A stretch of DNA of 64,000 bases from Siphonodentalium dalli (Eukaryota; Mollusca; Scaphopoda; Gadilida; Siphonodentaliidae): positions 15,233,814 to 15,297,813 of the forward strand of contig CP136063.1 in NCBI GenBank assembly GCA_032622095.1, read 5' to 3'. Position 1 is the first letter of the stretch. Every line of letters begins with the position of its first letter. Positions 1-11,722 of the stretch are shown piece by piece. The position numbers were made by a program, and so were the translations under genes. The notes under the pieces are model-generated. The model saw only the letters and a program-made list of their open reading frames with translations, made no database searches and was not told the DNA's origin.

Positions 1-583
1 TATTTCATGACAGTAGCTGTGCTGGTGCAGCGGTAATTTTTTTATGATGGGAGTTGCGTTGGTGCAGCATTAACCCTTTCATGGCGGGAGCTGCGTTGGT
101 GCAGCATTAAGCCTTTCATAAAAGGAACTGTGCTGGTGCAGCATTAATTATTTTATGATGGGAGCTGTGCTGGTGCATCATTAATTCCTTCATGATGGGA
201 GCTGTGCTGGTGCAGCATTAACCTTTTTATAATTGGAGCTGCGTTGATGCAGTATTAGCCCTTTCATGTCGGGAGCTGCGCTGGTGCAGGATTAATGATT
301 TCATTACGGGAGCTGCGTTGGTGCAGCATTAGTTATTTTATGATGGAATATGTGCTGGTGCAGCATTAACCCGTTCACGACGGGTAACTGTGCTGGTGCA
401 GCATTAACCGTTCCATGTTGGGAGCTGCGTTGGTGCATCATTAACCCTTTCATGACGGTAGCTGTGCTGGTGGAAAGTTAACCCTTGCATGACGGGAGCT
501 GTGCTGGTGGTTCAGCATTAACCCTTTTATGACGGGAGCTGCATTGGTGCAGCATTAACCATTTCATGACGGGACCTGCGTTG
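1..583. repeat. minisatellite, about 39-bp unit
   Basis: About fifteen imperfect head-to-tail copies of a roughly 39-bp unit. The core reads CATGACGGGAGCTG, then a TGGTGCAGCATTAACCC-like stretch, with GCG/GTG and GACGG/GATGG variants. The array runs off the left edge of the window. The same minisatellite recurs at 50491-50835, and its unit resembles the terminal inverted repeat of the TTAA-flanked MITE at 57044-57297. No coding potential is seen. Confidence 0.85.
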
Positions 584-656
584 GTGAGAAAAGCAAATTC
601 GGGATTCAGCATGTGTGGTTGCTACACTACGTGTCACGTATGATTCATATTATAAA

Positions 657-824
657 GTTATTATACCATGTTGTGTACAGTGTGTGTTTTTCTTGTAGGA
701 GTCCAGGTTGTGGTGAAAAGTCATATTGGACTCGACACTGCGTGTCTCGTCCAATATGATTTTTCCACCACAACCTGGACGAGTACAAGAAAAACTCATT
801 CTGTACAAAACATTGTATAATGAC
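657..824. repeat. palindrome (foldback) of about 168 bp
   Basis: The two halves are near reverse complements. The left arm runs from about 657 to 739 and the right arm from about 742 to 824, with almost no loop. Paired blocks include the GTCCAGGTTGTGGTG region on the left and the CACCACAACCTGGAC region on the right. It is probably a foldback MITE or remnant. The rest of 584-1196 holds no recognisable gene; 584-655 matches 51345-51415 on the far side of the Helitron array. Confidence 0.75.
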
Positions 825-1196
825 ATTTTTATTACCCATCTATATGTTTATCCAAATTTTGGTAATAACACTTTTGTGGTTATTTTTGGTATTTGTCGGC
901 ACTTAATTATCTATAAAAGCCTGTTTATATTAATCATCAGAAAGCATGATTTGGAAAAGTAAACACGGAAGTGAGGAAAAAATGTGGAAGTGAAACATCT
1001 GCTAAAATCCATCACAATTTCACCGATTCATTTCGCATTAGAGCTAATTCGTGACGTCACGAAGTCCCAATACAAAAGTGATATTGTACAGTCGGGAGTC
1101 CATTATGACTTTCGGGAGTCCAATATGACTTTTTTCAGGACTATCACGTGGCGGCTTTTGCCCAATCGGATATGGTGTTAGTTAAGGGATGGATAA

Positions 1197-3370
1197 TCTC
1201 TATATATAAAACCCGTCGTCTGTGTGTGTGTGTGTATCTGTGTATCTGTGTGTGTGTGTATAACTCGGTCACGCTTTTGACGCGTTTATAACTTTTTAAC
1301 CATGAATCCAATGTGGCCCAAATTTGTACCACGGCCTATAGTGTGTCATAAAAGGTGACTCACCAAATTTCACGCCGATTGGTCCAAGCAAACCTGAGAT
1401 CTAACATGGTCCCCAAATGCAGTATCTGCACTCAAGTAGACACTATTTCTTATGACGTTTGTCCAAATGACGTCATTGACGTCGAACGCATTACAACACT
1501 TGCTTTGCTATTGTAGGCGAAACTTCCATGCGCTCAACCAAAGCGTTGTTGGAAATAAGCGCTAAATTAATGTGTCAGTTCAGGTTCATTGTGAATTTAG
1601 ATAACGAATGTTGATTTTGTCGCGGAAGTGCATAGTGGGGTGTAGTCAAGACTCGAACGTTCTGCCGTCGTTGGGAATGGGTGGATGTAGTGGGGTGCAG
1701 AGTCAAGACTCGAACGTTCGTCGTTGGGCATGGGTGCTAATATGGTATTTTAATTTGCCAGTTGGGTTTAAACATAAGTAAATAATGCTGTCTTTGATAC
1801 GAACGTTTTGCATTGAATGTAGTATCGAAGGAGTACCGGTATACACGGAAGATGGCGAATGGACAGTCTGACCTCCCGCCAGTGGGTACCGTGAACTCAG
1901 TAAATTCGCCAAACTGAGTTAGAAAAATCACATTCCCGGGACAGGCCTAATAATAGGGCCTACAGTGTAAACAATACTGCCGACGCTAATTAATGTTCTT
2001 TTAATCTTTCGGTTGAGTGCAAATCTGATAAAAGACTAAATGTTTAAAAGATCACAATGTGCGCGAAGCGCACGCAGTTTAATTTCATATAATGTGCGCG
2101 AAGCTTACTAAGGGGCTGCAGACCCATCCCCCGCTAAATAAAGGTCCCGAATAGAGCCTGTTTCAGTTAGTAGGCCCTATAGATAAAGTAAAATATCTTG
2201 ATTGTTGCGTTCCATATGTGCATGCATATACGTGGGTTGGGGAGATGATGGTGGGGGCAAAAATACAGTTTTATTGAAATAAAGTGTTCATACAAATGGG
2301 CCGTGCAGTGCAGGGCGTGTGATCATTAGGCTGCATGCTGAATACAGGTTCCAAAGGGGGTCCGTTTAAAATGTGCTGCAAGATCCCTATGGGTGCACGA
2401 ATCTCACGCAGTTCATATAATGTGCGCGATGCGCAGAAAGGGGCTGTGGACCCCTCCCCGCTAAATAAAGTCTCCCGAATTGAGCCTGTTTCAGTATAGA
2501 TAAAGTACAATATTTTGATTGTTGCGTTCCATATGTGCATGCATATACATGGGTTGGGGAGATGGGTAAAAAATACAATTTTATTGAAAAGTGTTCATAC
2601 AAATTGATCGCACAGTAAAGGCGTATGATAATTAGGCGGCATGCAGAATACAGGTTCCAAAGTGGGTCCGTTCAAAATGTGCAACAAGCTCCCGAATGAA
2701 GGCTCCTGAATTGAGTATGTTTCAGTTGGTGCATAGTAGTATTTAAATAATATACTGATTTTGTTTCGTTCAATATGTGCATGCGCATATGTAGACTGGG
2801 TGCATGTGTAGACATACAGTTTTAGTGAAATAAAGTGTTCCAACGCGCATAAAGTAACAAAAAAAGAGAAGCATGACCATTCCATGTGTCTATGAAAGCG
2901 GACACTATAAAATAACAAAGAACATTTATATACTCAACTACATTTATAGCGCAATTCACTATTAATCAATCGAGACTACACTTCTCCGTGAATGGCTATG
3001 GATAGGTATTGTTTATTGTAATTATGTTCGGCTCTCCGTGCCATATATGACACGATTGGAAGAATACAAATATATATGTATTAATTTTGCTCTCTAAACC
3101 TCTCTATTGTCCGACTCTAAACTGCCATTGCCCAAACGGAAAACAATTATCGTAATTTTCAGTAAGTTGTATACCGCGCGTCGTACACCATTGACATAAC
3201 AACAACATGTTATTGAACATGCAGTTGGGAATAATACAGCGATCGCGTCTGTGAGAATCCAGTTTCCTATCAAGCGAACCATTTCCAATAGGAATGATCA
3301 TTTATTCATGCGCGCGCACTTTATGACGAACATGTATATACCCGTCATTTTGTGACGGGCAACCCCCTAG
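1197..3370 (+). mobile_element. Helitron unit 1 (long form, 2174 bp)
   Basis: 5' end TCTCTATATATAAAACCC preceded by A1196, then a (TG)n microsatellite and a conserved body of about 700 bp. Imperfect tandem subrepeats of about 300 bp follow; each carries GTGCGCGAAGCGCAC-like palindromes and TTATTGAAATAAAGTG. It ends in the 3' hairpin and CTAG at 3367-3370. It is closest to unit 6 and shares with it a 408-bp block (2933-3340) that no other unit has. Short minus-strand frames inside it recur between units but look like passengers of the repeat. Confidence 0.85.
2933..3340. repeat. 408-bp block unique to Helitron units 1 and 6
   Basis: Compared with the other units, a 408-bp block sits just before the 3' terminal hairpin, bounded by ACATTTATATA and ACATGTATATA. 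The second copy is 42561-42968, exactly the same length. It has an open minus-strand frame of 64 codons (3094-3288) without recognisable similarity. It could be host DNA captured by the Helitron, since capture is usual just inside the 3' end, or an inserted short element. Confidence 0.6.
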
Positions 3371-4104
3371 TCTATATATATAAAACCCGTCGTCTGTGTG
3401 TGTGTGTATCTGTCTGTGTGTGTGTGTATAACTCGGTCACGCTTTTGGCGCGTTTATAACTTTTCAACCATGCGTCCTATGTGGCCCAAATTTATATCCC
3501 GACCTGTAGTGTGTCATAAAAGGTGACTCACCAAATTTGACGCCGATTGGTTAAAGCAAACCTGAGATCTAACATGGTCCCCAAATGCAGCATTTGCAAT
3601 CAAGTATAGACACTATTTCTTATGACGTTTGTCGAAATGACGTCATTGACGTCGAACACAAACCAATACTTGCTTTGCTATTGTAGGCGAAACTTCCATG
3701 CGCTCTACCAAAGCGTTGTTGGAAATTAATGTGTCAGTTCAGGTTCAGTGTGAATTTAGGTAACGAATGTTGATTTTGTCGCGGAAGTGCATGTATAGTG
3801 GGGTGTAGAGTCAAGACTCGAACGTTCTACCGTCGTTGGGAATGGGTGGATGTAGTGGTTTGCAGAGCCAAGACTCGAACGTTCGTCGTTGGGAATTGGT
3901 GCTAATATGGTATTTTAATTTGCCAGTTGAGTTTGAACACAAGTAAAGAATGCTGTCTTTGATACGAAAGTTGTGCATTGAGTGTGGAATCGAAGGAGTA
4001 CCGGAAAAAACGTGGGTAGGCGGTACCCAGTGGGTACCGTGAACTCAGTAAATTCGCCGGAACTCAGTTGAAAAAAGCACATTCCCGGGACAGGCCTAAT
4101 AATA
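3371..4104 (+). mobile_element. Helitron unit 2, 5' part
   Basis: Starts TCTATATATATAAAACCC directly after the CTAG of unit 1. It is interrupted at TA 4103-4104 by the CACTA/Mirage-type element and resumes at 18261. Joining the flanks across one TA restores the sequence found uninterrupted in other units (AATAATAGGGCCTACAGTG). Confidence 0.85.
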
Positions 4105-4515
4105 CACTGTAAACCCATGTGTTAAATATCTGAACGTGTTCAGCCTTATTGGCGTTAAGATTCATCACGCCAAGCGTTACAATAAATAACACCAGTGTTA
4201 CATTGCAAAGAAATACTTGGTCGATCTTACCACCGGCGTTAACTAATGTGTTAGCTTTCTCTACTTAACGCCATGTCGTGTTAAACAGTGTACCTGCATA
4301 TAAAAATTGGCAATACAAAATTGGTCATCAAAATAAATCCCATCTTTGAAAACATGTCAATGTTCATTGTTTAGTTATATAACATTCATAAATGTGTATA
4401 TTTAACGCATTTACTATGTTTTTTCGTGTTTTGAAAACATTGATGATATTTTTTAACACTAGCGTTAAATTACGCGTTCAAATCATATAACGCAGGCGTT
4501 ATGTTTGATGCTCCG
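4105..4515. repeat. left subterminal repeat array of the CMC element
   Basis: Short imperfect palindromes of the type TAACACCAGTGTTA, ACCGGCGTTAACT, TAACACTAGCGTTAA and ATAACGCAGGCGTTAT are scattered inside the left terminus. CACTA elements typically have subterminal motifs bound by a TNPA-type accessory protein; that function here is inferred. Confidence 0.65.
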
Positions 4516-4958
4516 TGCGCAGCTCTGCAATCTCGAAATTGACGATCATGCGCAAAGCGTGAATTTTCGGTTTCTTTGTTTTTTTTTTTGGATGGAAGAT
4601 TTTTGCGGCTCTTAGAAGAACAATTTTACCAGCTTTCAACGCATATTCCAGTTAATTGTGCAGGATTATGAATCGCAGGCTTGTACCTTTACTATTCATT
4701 ATTTTCCAAGTGTTCCTCTCCTGAATTTTATCGGTGTATAGCAATTTTTCTGTTTGAGTTTTGTTGGTTCATTCAAATTTCACAAGTTTATTGTTTACAT
4801 TACAAGTTTGAATCTTTGATTTGAATCTCAGACTTTGATCTAATAACCTGTTAACACCAACATTGTTATTGAATTGACATCGTCACCATATCGGTAAGTG
4901 CTAACTTAAGTCACAAGTGTTTACGATATAAAAAAATACAGCCTTTACAGGTACCGGT

Positions 4959-7502
4959 ATGGATTTCCACTGCGAGAATCCGCCACATTCACAGTTCAAT
5001 TGTCATCTTTGTTGTTTTGAAGCCAATAACTACAACATTTTTCATAACCATTATGTCCGAATGCACCAACATGACTCCAATTTCTTTGTTGCTTGCAATG
5101 TAGATAATTGTGCACACAGTACTACAAAGTGGGGGAATTTCCGGACCCACATGCATCGTAAACATAAGGCATCTGTGTACGATCAAGTTGAAAGTTCAGA
5201 CATTAACGCAGAGATGAATACCGAATCATCGGCCCAAACCCCAGTAACATATAACGGTAGCACACAATCAAACTATGAAAACCAGGCATTAGCATTCGCT
5301 CTGTCATTGGAGGGTCAACATAATGTATCGCAGGTGACAATAGACAAAATAATGAGTTCCGTTGATCGCCTGTCACAGTGTAATTTATCTGATTACAAAA
5401 CTTCTATAAAAAGTAAGTTGTCAGAACGTGGTATTGCTGATTTGGACACTATATTTGAAGATATTCCAGTTCAAAATTTTCTTATTGATATAGATACATC
5501 CAAGAAAAGGTTGAAATGTTATGAAAAGAGTGATGCTATTCCATTCGTAAGACCAGAACCAGTTGAATTGAGTTTTCAGCAAACGACGAAATGTGGACGA
5601 CTCGAAGATGTAGTTAGTCTTGGCTACTACATTCCACTAGAACAGTCTTTGAAAGCATTGTTGGAGCTGCCTGAAATCTGGCGTTATGTACAACATCCCC
5701 ATTTCTCGTCTAACTCTCATTATATGCGGGACATTTGTGATGGGGAATACTTTCAGACACACCCACTCCTTAAAGAAAATAGAACTGCGTTACAATTTAT
5801 CATCAACACTGATGATTTGGAAATTGTAAACCCTCTTGGCTCTCACACAAAAAAGCACAAAATTACAATGTTCTATTATACTCTTGGTAATATTCCTCCT
5901 GAACTCAGATCCAAGTTGCAAGCTATTCAACTTATTGGTATTGCAAAGACAAAATCCATTAGGAAAGACGGTTCTTTAACCAAATTTCTCAATGACTTTA
6001 TATCTGTCGTAAACAAGTTATCAACTGATGGGTTACAGTTACTTCTTCATGGAGAACATGTTACTTTGAAGGGTACTTTGGTAATTGTCCCAGCTGATAC
6101 ACTTGCTTCCCACTGGCTAGGAGGTTTCAAAGAGGGTGTAGCTTTTGCTCGAAAGAATTGTAAGAATTGTAATTCCAGTGGGAAGACATTGTCACAGATT
6201 ACAATAGATCACCAAGTGTCGCATAGGGATGAGGCAATTCACCGATCACGATGTAGTCAGCTTAATGAATTGACTCTGATGACTAGAACCTATTGGAGTA
6301 AAATCTGGGGCATCAATCAGCCAAGTTGTTTGCTTGATATTAAAGATTTCAGTATTACATCTGGGATGGTTCAGGACCCAATGCATATTTTTCTTGAGGG
6401 CATTGTTCCCAAAGTCATGTCTTTGTTTTTGTACAGAGTTGCTGTAGTGGAAAGACTATTCAGTATTAAATGGCTTAACACACAGATATCAGGTTTCTCG
6501 TATTCTTATCTGCATAAGAACAGTAAACCTGAAGCTACCTTTGACCGAAAGGCAGAAGGTGAAATTGTTATAAGACAAAGTTCTTCAGCTTGTCTGACTC
6601 TGTGCAATGTTCTTCCATTGATGATCTCAACTAAGATCCCTCGTGGGCACAGTTATTGGGTTAATATGTTGAAATTGATACAGCTTGTCATGATTTGCAC
6701 CAGTTCATATTGTTCCAGAGATACACCCCAGTTGTTGAGGCTAATGATATGTAATTTTCTTGAAGAGTATAAGAAACTTTATCCTAAGTCTTCATTCATT
6801 CCTAAAATGCATTATTTGGTACATCTTCCAAGACAAATGTCAATGTTTGGTCCACTTCGACATCACTGGTGTATGAGGTTTGAGGCTAAACATGGCTTTT
6901 TTAAAGCCAAGAAATATAAAAATTTCAAAAATCTTCCTTTGTCTATGGCTCGGCATCACCAAATATATATGGCCCATAGACAAATAAGCTATGGGGGTTC
7001 TGGTGGAGAGAGTTTTTTGTATGGAGGAGATGTGTGTCCAGAAGGGTCATATTATAATTTACTTGAAAAGTATCCTCAATTGAGTGAATGTTTCCAATCG
7101 TTAAAGCAAATGAGTACAATTAATGAGCAGTCTGTTGGTGATCAGAATGAGTTTGTTGTCTATTGTGTTGACTTTGTCCATATACATGGATTGGAGTATA
7201 GAAAAGGTTGTTCTTTAGTGAAAAGCTATGACGAATTAAGTGACTGTCCTTCATTTTGTATTTTGGATAATATCTTTAATTTCAATGGGTGTAAGTACTT
7301 CATCATAGAACTTACTGAAACACCATTTTTTGACACACACACTAATCATTATGAAATTAACCCATCTGGTCAGTTTGAACTACTCCCATTTTCTGATATC
7401 CAGTTCAAATGGCCTTTAAGTGTGTATGAACATGGCAATAGATACCGGTATGTTGTTCATAACTCAAACAGCCATACTTGTGAATTGCTTGACATGAATT
7501 AA
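4959..7502 (+). CDS. TNP2-like DDE transposase of the CMC element
   Basis: 847 codons in one exon; it would catalyse excision and integration of the element. The N-terminus has two C2H2-type zinc fingers: the first about residues 15-36, the second about 46-68 in a CX4C-X12-HX3H pattern. The catalytic core shows the usual family landmarks. An NPLG-type block has acidic D285/D286, a DPMHIFLEG block has D473 and H476, and an RFEAKHGFFK block has E642; these are the best candidates for the DDE triad. The start ATG follows ACCGGT. The frame is intact, so this copy may still encode a full protein. Family assignment rests on these blocks; the active-site residues are inferred by position. Confidence 0.8.
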   Translation: MDFHCENPPHSQFNCHLCCFEANNYNIFHNHYVRMHQHDSNFFVACNVDNCAHSTTKWGNFRTHMHRKHKASVYDQVESSDINAEMNTESSAQTPVTYNGSTQSNYENQALAFALSLEGQHNVSQVTIDKIMSSVDRLSQCNLSDYKTSIKSKLSERGIADLDTIFEDIPVQNFLIDIDTSKKRLKCYEKSDAIPFVRPEPVELSFQQTTKCGRLEDVVSLGYYIPLEQSLKALLELPEIWRYVQHPHFSSNSHYMRDICDGEYFQTHPLLKENRTALQFIINTDDLEIVNPLGSHTKKHKITMFYYTLGNIPPELRSKLQAIQLIGIAKTKSIRKDGSLTKFLNDFISVVNKLSTDGLQLLLHGEHVTLKGTLVIVPADTLASHWLGGFKEGVAFARKNCKNCNSSGKTLSQITIDHQVSHRDEAIHRSRCSQLNELTLMTRTYWSKIWGINQPSCLLDIKDFSITSGMVQDPMHIFLEGIVPKVMSLFLYRVAVVERLFSIKWLNTQISGFSYSYLHKNSKPEATFDRKAEGEIVIRQSSSACLTLCNVLPLMISTKIPRGHSYWVNMLKLIQLVMICTSSYCSRDTPQLLRLMICNFLEEYKKLYPKSSFIPKMHYLVHLPRQMSMFGPLRHHWCMRFEAKHGFFKAKKYKNFKNLPLSMARHHQIYMAHRQISYGGSGGESFLYGGDVCPEGSYYNLLEKYPQLSECFQSLKQMSTINEQSVGDQNEFVVYCVDFVHIHGLEYRKGCSLVKSYDELSDCPSFCILDNIFNFNGCKYFIIELTETPFFDTHTNHYEINPSGQFELLPFSDIQFKWPLSVYEHGNRYRYVVHNSNSHTCELLDMN

Positions 7503-9331
7503 CATACATTTGTGTCTGTTACAGTGTTTATAATTAAATTGATGCCGACGAGTCATCAGCGTGGTATCAGGTGATCTTTGAGTGTCTGTGAGTCACAACC
7601 AGACTGGGCAAGCCCCTTAAATTGTATGTGGACGGCACAAATGATCCTGTACCAGGTACATGCACCATTTACATGTATATTGGCGAGTACATGTATACTG
7701 GTAGTTTACATGTTTTGTACCATTCAGGTTACATGTACTTGTACTATTGCAACAGAACGTATGGTAGTTACTAGTAATCTTGAATCAATCATTATTATTA
7801 CTGGTAAATTCCATTTAAAAGTTCCATTTTGGTCAATTTTACAAAATTTAATACTCATGCAGTGATATTGTTTATTTGGAAAAATGAACCCCCAATTACC
7901 CAAAACTTTTGATATTCTGTGGATTTCTCACTCCAATCTAGAGTTATGACAATTACCATTGTTACATAATGTTTTTCATTGGTAAACTCGTTTTCGACTA
8001 AATCCTGAAAAGTTACCCATAATAATTCTGCTTTGGTTAAGAGGTTGATTACTTAGGGCATTACTGTAACTATGAACCGGCACTAATTTGTCGCCAATTT
8101 TCATCTGTATCAACCGATGCCATCAGCGTTTACAGAGTCCCATCAGTCACACGACGAAAAATCAAACTATTGGTCCATGTTATACTTCCTCATTAAGGCT
8201 GTTAGAGAGCGGTTCACTCTCTTCAAGGAACAGACATATAATTATTATATGACGCATCACTCAAATTTAAATAACAAGGGTCCAGAAAGCAGATTTTCTA
8301 GCTTGTCTCATCAGTCACATGTGGAATTGACCTACTCAATATATAAGAATGAGGGTATGCGATGTCAATTTGGATATCATATTTGAAAAAAGAACACCCA
8401 TATATTGGAACCCAAAAGCAAACAGCCACTGCCAACCTCACTTACATGTACATTTTACCTACACCCCATGACTGTGTACCTAATGACTGAAAGGATTGCC
8501 TTTCGGTCCTGGTCGAAGTCAAATGTTGGGTGTGGTGGTCACATCAAGAAAGGGTGAAATTTCTTAATATTTATGAAAATAACATGTAATTTGGTGTAAA
8601 GCAGTGGGATTTTCAAAATGTGTATACAGGGATCAAAAACATGCATCTTAGGTTACACGAACCCTACATTTTAAGACTATTGGAAATCCTGCCATTGGAT
8701 TACTAAGTACGGTACATGTACGTGTAGTACTTGGAGCCTCTAAATGAACTATACAATAGTTTTTTATGAACAATGTCTGCAATTTTCCTAAAATATTCAT
8801 GTGCAATGCGTTTCATTAACAATTTACTCTGATATGGTGAAGTGCTATAGTCATTCATTGTCTGGTGCTGACCAACTGTTTTGGACCTGCTGTGTCAGAC
8901 ATTAGGAACAAAGGATTTCATTCACACACAGAAATTCCCTCTATCTACAGACACTTTTATTGCTACACGAGCTTGCAGAAGCACTTTATTATTAAGCTTT
9001 AGGCCAATATTGCATGTACATACATGTGTGTCCCAGTTATGTGCTCTCAGCATGAAATATTTACTTTGATGCCACCCACCTGATACCGGGATGGTGACCT
9101 GTCATTTTGTAGTATCAACTTTCATGATGTCATGTTGTTATGGTGGGGAGGTTAATTGACAACCCACTGTTGTCTGATGTTATGGATATAAGTCAGAGAG
9201 CTAGGTCAGAGAGATATATTACAGAGAGTGCTGCATAAGAGTCTGGAGAGATAGATTTGAGTGTGTGTGGGAGGCAGGAATTGGCTATATTCAACTGTTT
9301 GTTAGTTGATCTAATTCACCGCTATTTCAAG
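7503..9331. other. non-coding interval between the two CMC genes
   Basis: No convincing gene. It contains TACATGTA-rich stretches. At 7995-8067 it holds a partial copy of the foldback repeat found complete at 55738-55948. The last 150 bp are purine-rich and may be the promoter and leader of the spliced gene. Confidence 0.5.
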
Positions 9332-9419
9332 ATGGTCATATTCAAAGTGTGGAATCATGATCGCAGTATCAAAAAGTTTGTTGTATCGGAACCATCACTT
9401 GAACATGTCAAGGAGAAAG
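9332..9419 (+). other. candidate first coding exon of the spliced CMC gene
   Basis: ATG in a good context (CAAGATGG) opens 29 codons plus one base up to a strong donor, AAAG/GTGAGT. The short basic peptide (MVIFKVWNHDRS...) would suit the N-terminus of the SAMD3-like second gene. However, its phase does not join directly to the next clear exon at 11723 without a stop. Either a small exon in between is missed or this is not the first exon. Confidence 0.4.
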
Positions 9420-9498
9420 GTGAGTAGAATTTACATTATGTTCTAGTCCTGTATCTCTGATCATAGTCCAGTGCATTTATGGTTTTACCCAGAACTAA

Positions 9499-11470
9499 TT
9501 GCAACAGAATTTTTTTTGCTGGAATTGGTACATATACCCTCCATAAACAACATACTAAAAATCGGCAAAAATCGGAAAAAGGGATATTAGTGAATTTCGT
9601 GAAAAAAAATTGAGAAAATTTGGTCAAATCATCAATTTATGGGTTTTCATGAATGTATATAAAATATTCAAATTTACAAGTCCTACATATATCATGCCTA
9701 TTTTGTCGACCACATTTTCCTGAATCCAGAACTGGAAACCATTCCCAGATTCCTTAAGTATTTTTCGAGTTGTGTGCCTTCAAAAACGCGAGTTAACCTG
9801 ATTTCTGAGCCTTGATTTCGCAGAATGAGCCAAATGCTGTATTATAAGGTTAATTATTTAAAAAACTAGAGCAAAATTAATTACTTTTACACTGTTTTAG
9901 TAATTTCCTCACGAGATAAAACACAAAATATGATTAATATGTGCATCTATGAATAAGGAGAATAAAATATTCTCAAACAAAATGTGTGTTCCATTGTATG
10001 GACTTAGCCAAATTTGCCTTGACACAGAACTCTTGTGATGAAATGCCATATTTGAGGTCATGTAACTCAATAAATTAATATCCATATGCTCTGCTTTTCT
10101 CATAACATTTTGAGAATACTAGATTGAACAAATTGTGAAGGAATTTCCAAATACATTGGTGAGGAAAATAAAATTATGGTCCTATCTACTCTTAGTCTAG
10201 CCTCTTTTCCGAAAATGCAATTGTGGGACGTTTTTGTCAATTTTAAAAGGATGTTAGGCATATTCAGAAAAATTAACGAAAGTTTATTGTGTAAAATTAT
10301 GTGATCTGTCCTCTTATACCAATGAATTTTACTGGATTTCACTCACCATTGTGGAAACATACTCCAAATTTGAATTGCAGAAACATGGGGTAGGGGAAAG
10401 CATATCAACAAAATCTTCAAAATTATGCATCTTGAAGCAGAAAACTTTATATTAACAGTTTCTGCTTATATTGTTCTTTCATACATAATTTCATATTTGA
10501 TAAGATTGCATTTTGTGATTTTTCCTACCCCTATACCAACGTTAAAATTTGGAGTCAGTTTCCTGAAAAATGAAAGAAATCAAGTGAAATACTATGGCAT
10601 AACCAATGTAAGGCTAATTTTTATCACTAAATTGTTGTGGGAGGAAAGTTCAAATAATTTTACACATTAAAACACCCATTGTTTTTTGTTTTTATGGCCC
10701 AAAACCTTTTAGATTGGACAAAAATGCCTCAAACTGGCATCTTTGGAAACAAGCTAAAACTAAGTATTCAAAGGGCCATAAGTTGATTTTCTTAAATAAT
10801 ATCCTGTTAATACCTTTACATTTTGTTCAATCCAACATACTTAAAAGGTTATAAGAAAAGCATGGCATATGGGTATTAAATTATTGAGTTACATGACCTC
10901 AAATATTGCATTTCATCACACACGTTCAGTGTCAGAGGCAAAATTGGCCAGGTCCATACAATGGAACACACATTTTGTTTGAGAATATAATCTTCTTCTT
11001 AATTATAGATACACATATTAATCATATTTTGTGTTTAATCTAGTGAGGAAATTACTATAACACTGAAAAATCCCTTCAGTTTGCTCTAGTTTTTTTTAAT
11101 AATTAATCACAAATAAGGCATTTTGGCTCATTCTTCGAAATTGAGGCCCCGAAAATGGGCCTAAATCAGGTAAACTCGCGTTTTTGAAGGCACACAACTC
11201 GAAAAATACGTAATAAATCTGGGAATGGTTTTCAGTACTGGGTTCAGGAAATTGAGGTCGACACAATACACATACCATTTGTAGGATTTGTGAATTTGAT
11301 TGTTCTTATATGCATCCATGAAAATCCATAAATTGATGATTTGACCAAATTTGCCCAAATTTATTTCACGAAATTCACCAATTTCCCTTTTTCCGATTTT
11401 TGCCGATTTTTAGTATGTTGTTTATGGAGGGTTTGTGTACTTATTCCAGCAAAAAAAAATTCTGTTGCAA
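9499..11470. repeat. foldback element of about 2 kb (long inverted repeat)
   Basis: Two arms of nearly 1 kb are imperfect reverse complements, centred near 10460-10490. The outer ends carry TTGCAACAGAAT on the left and ATTCTGTTGCAA on the right. Inner paired blocks include the GAGGTCATGTAACTCAATAA region (about 10051) and its complement (about 10886). Arm divergence suggests age. It lies in the interval between the candidate first exon and the 11723 exon. No protein is recognised. Confidence 0.75.
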
Positions 11471-11722
11471 CGATTTGCAGTAGGTCCCCATTTGCTGAGG
11501 TCCCTTTGCGGAGTTCCGGTAAATGCAGGTAAATGTACTTATTTTGCATGTGACTGGTCACTTGTATACCGTACGTGGAAACATGGGATTGGGTGTATGT
11601 AGATGTACTTTTTCCTTATATTGCATGTGGCAGTGTCTAGTCTGTTTGACCATTGGATTGAGTGCTTTTGAGATGACTAATTATCTGCTTTAGTGTTAAT
11701 GACATTTTTTATTTCTTTTCAG

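Noticed and set aside
1-583. CRISPR-like array
   Set aside because: Units are adjacent imperfect repeats without unique spacers, in eukaryotic DNA, and there are no cas genes.
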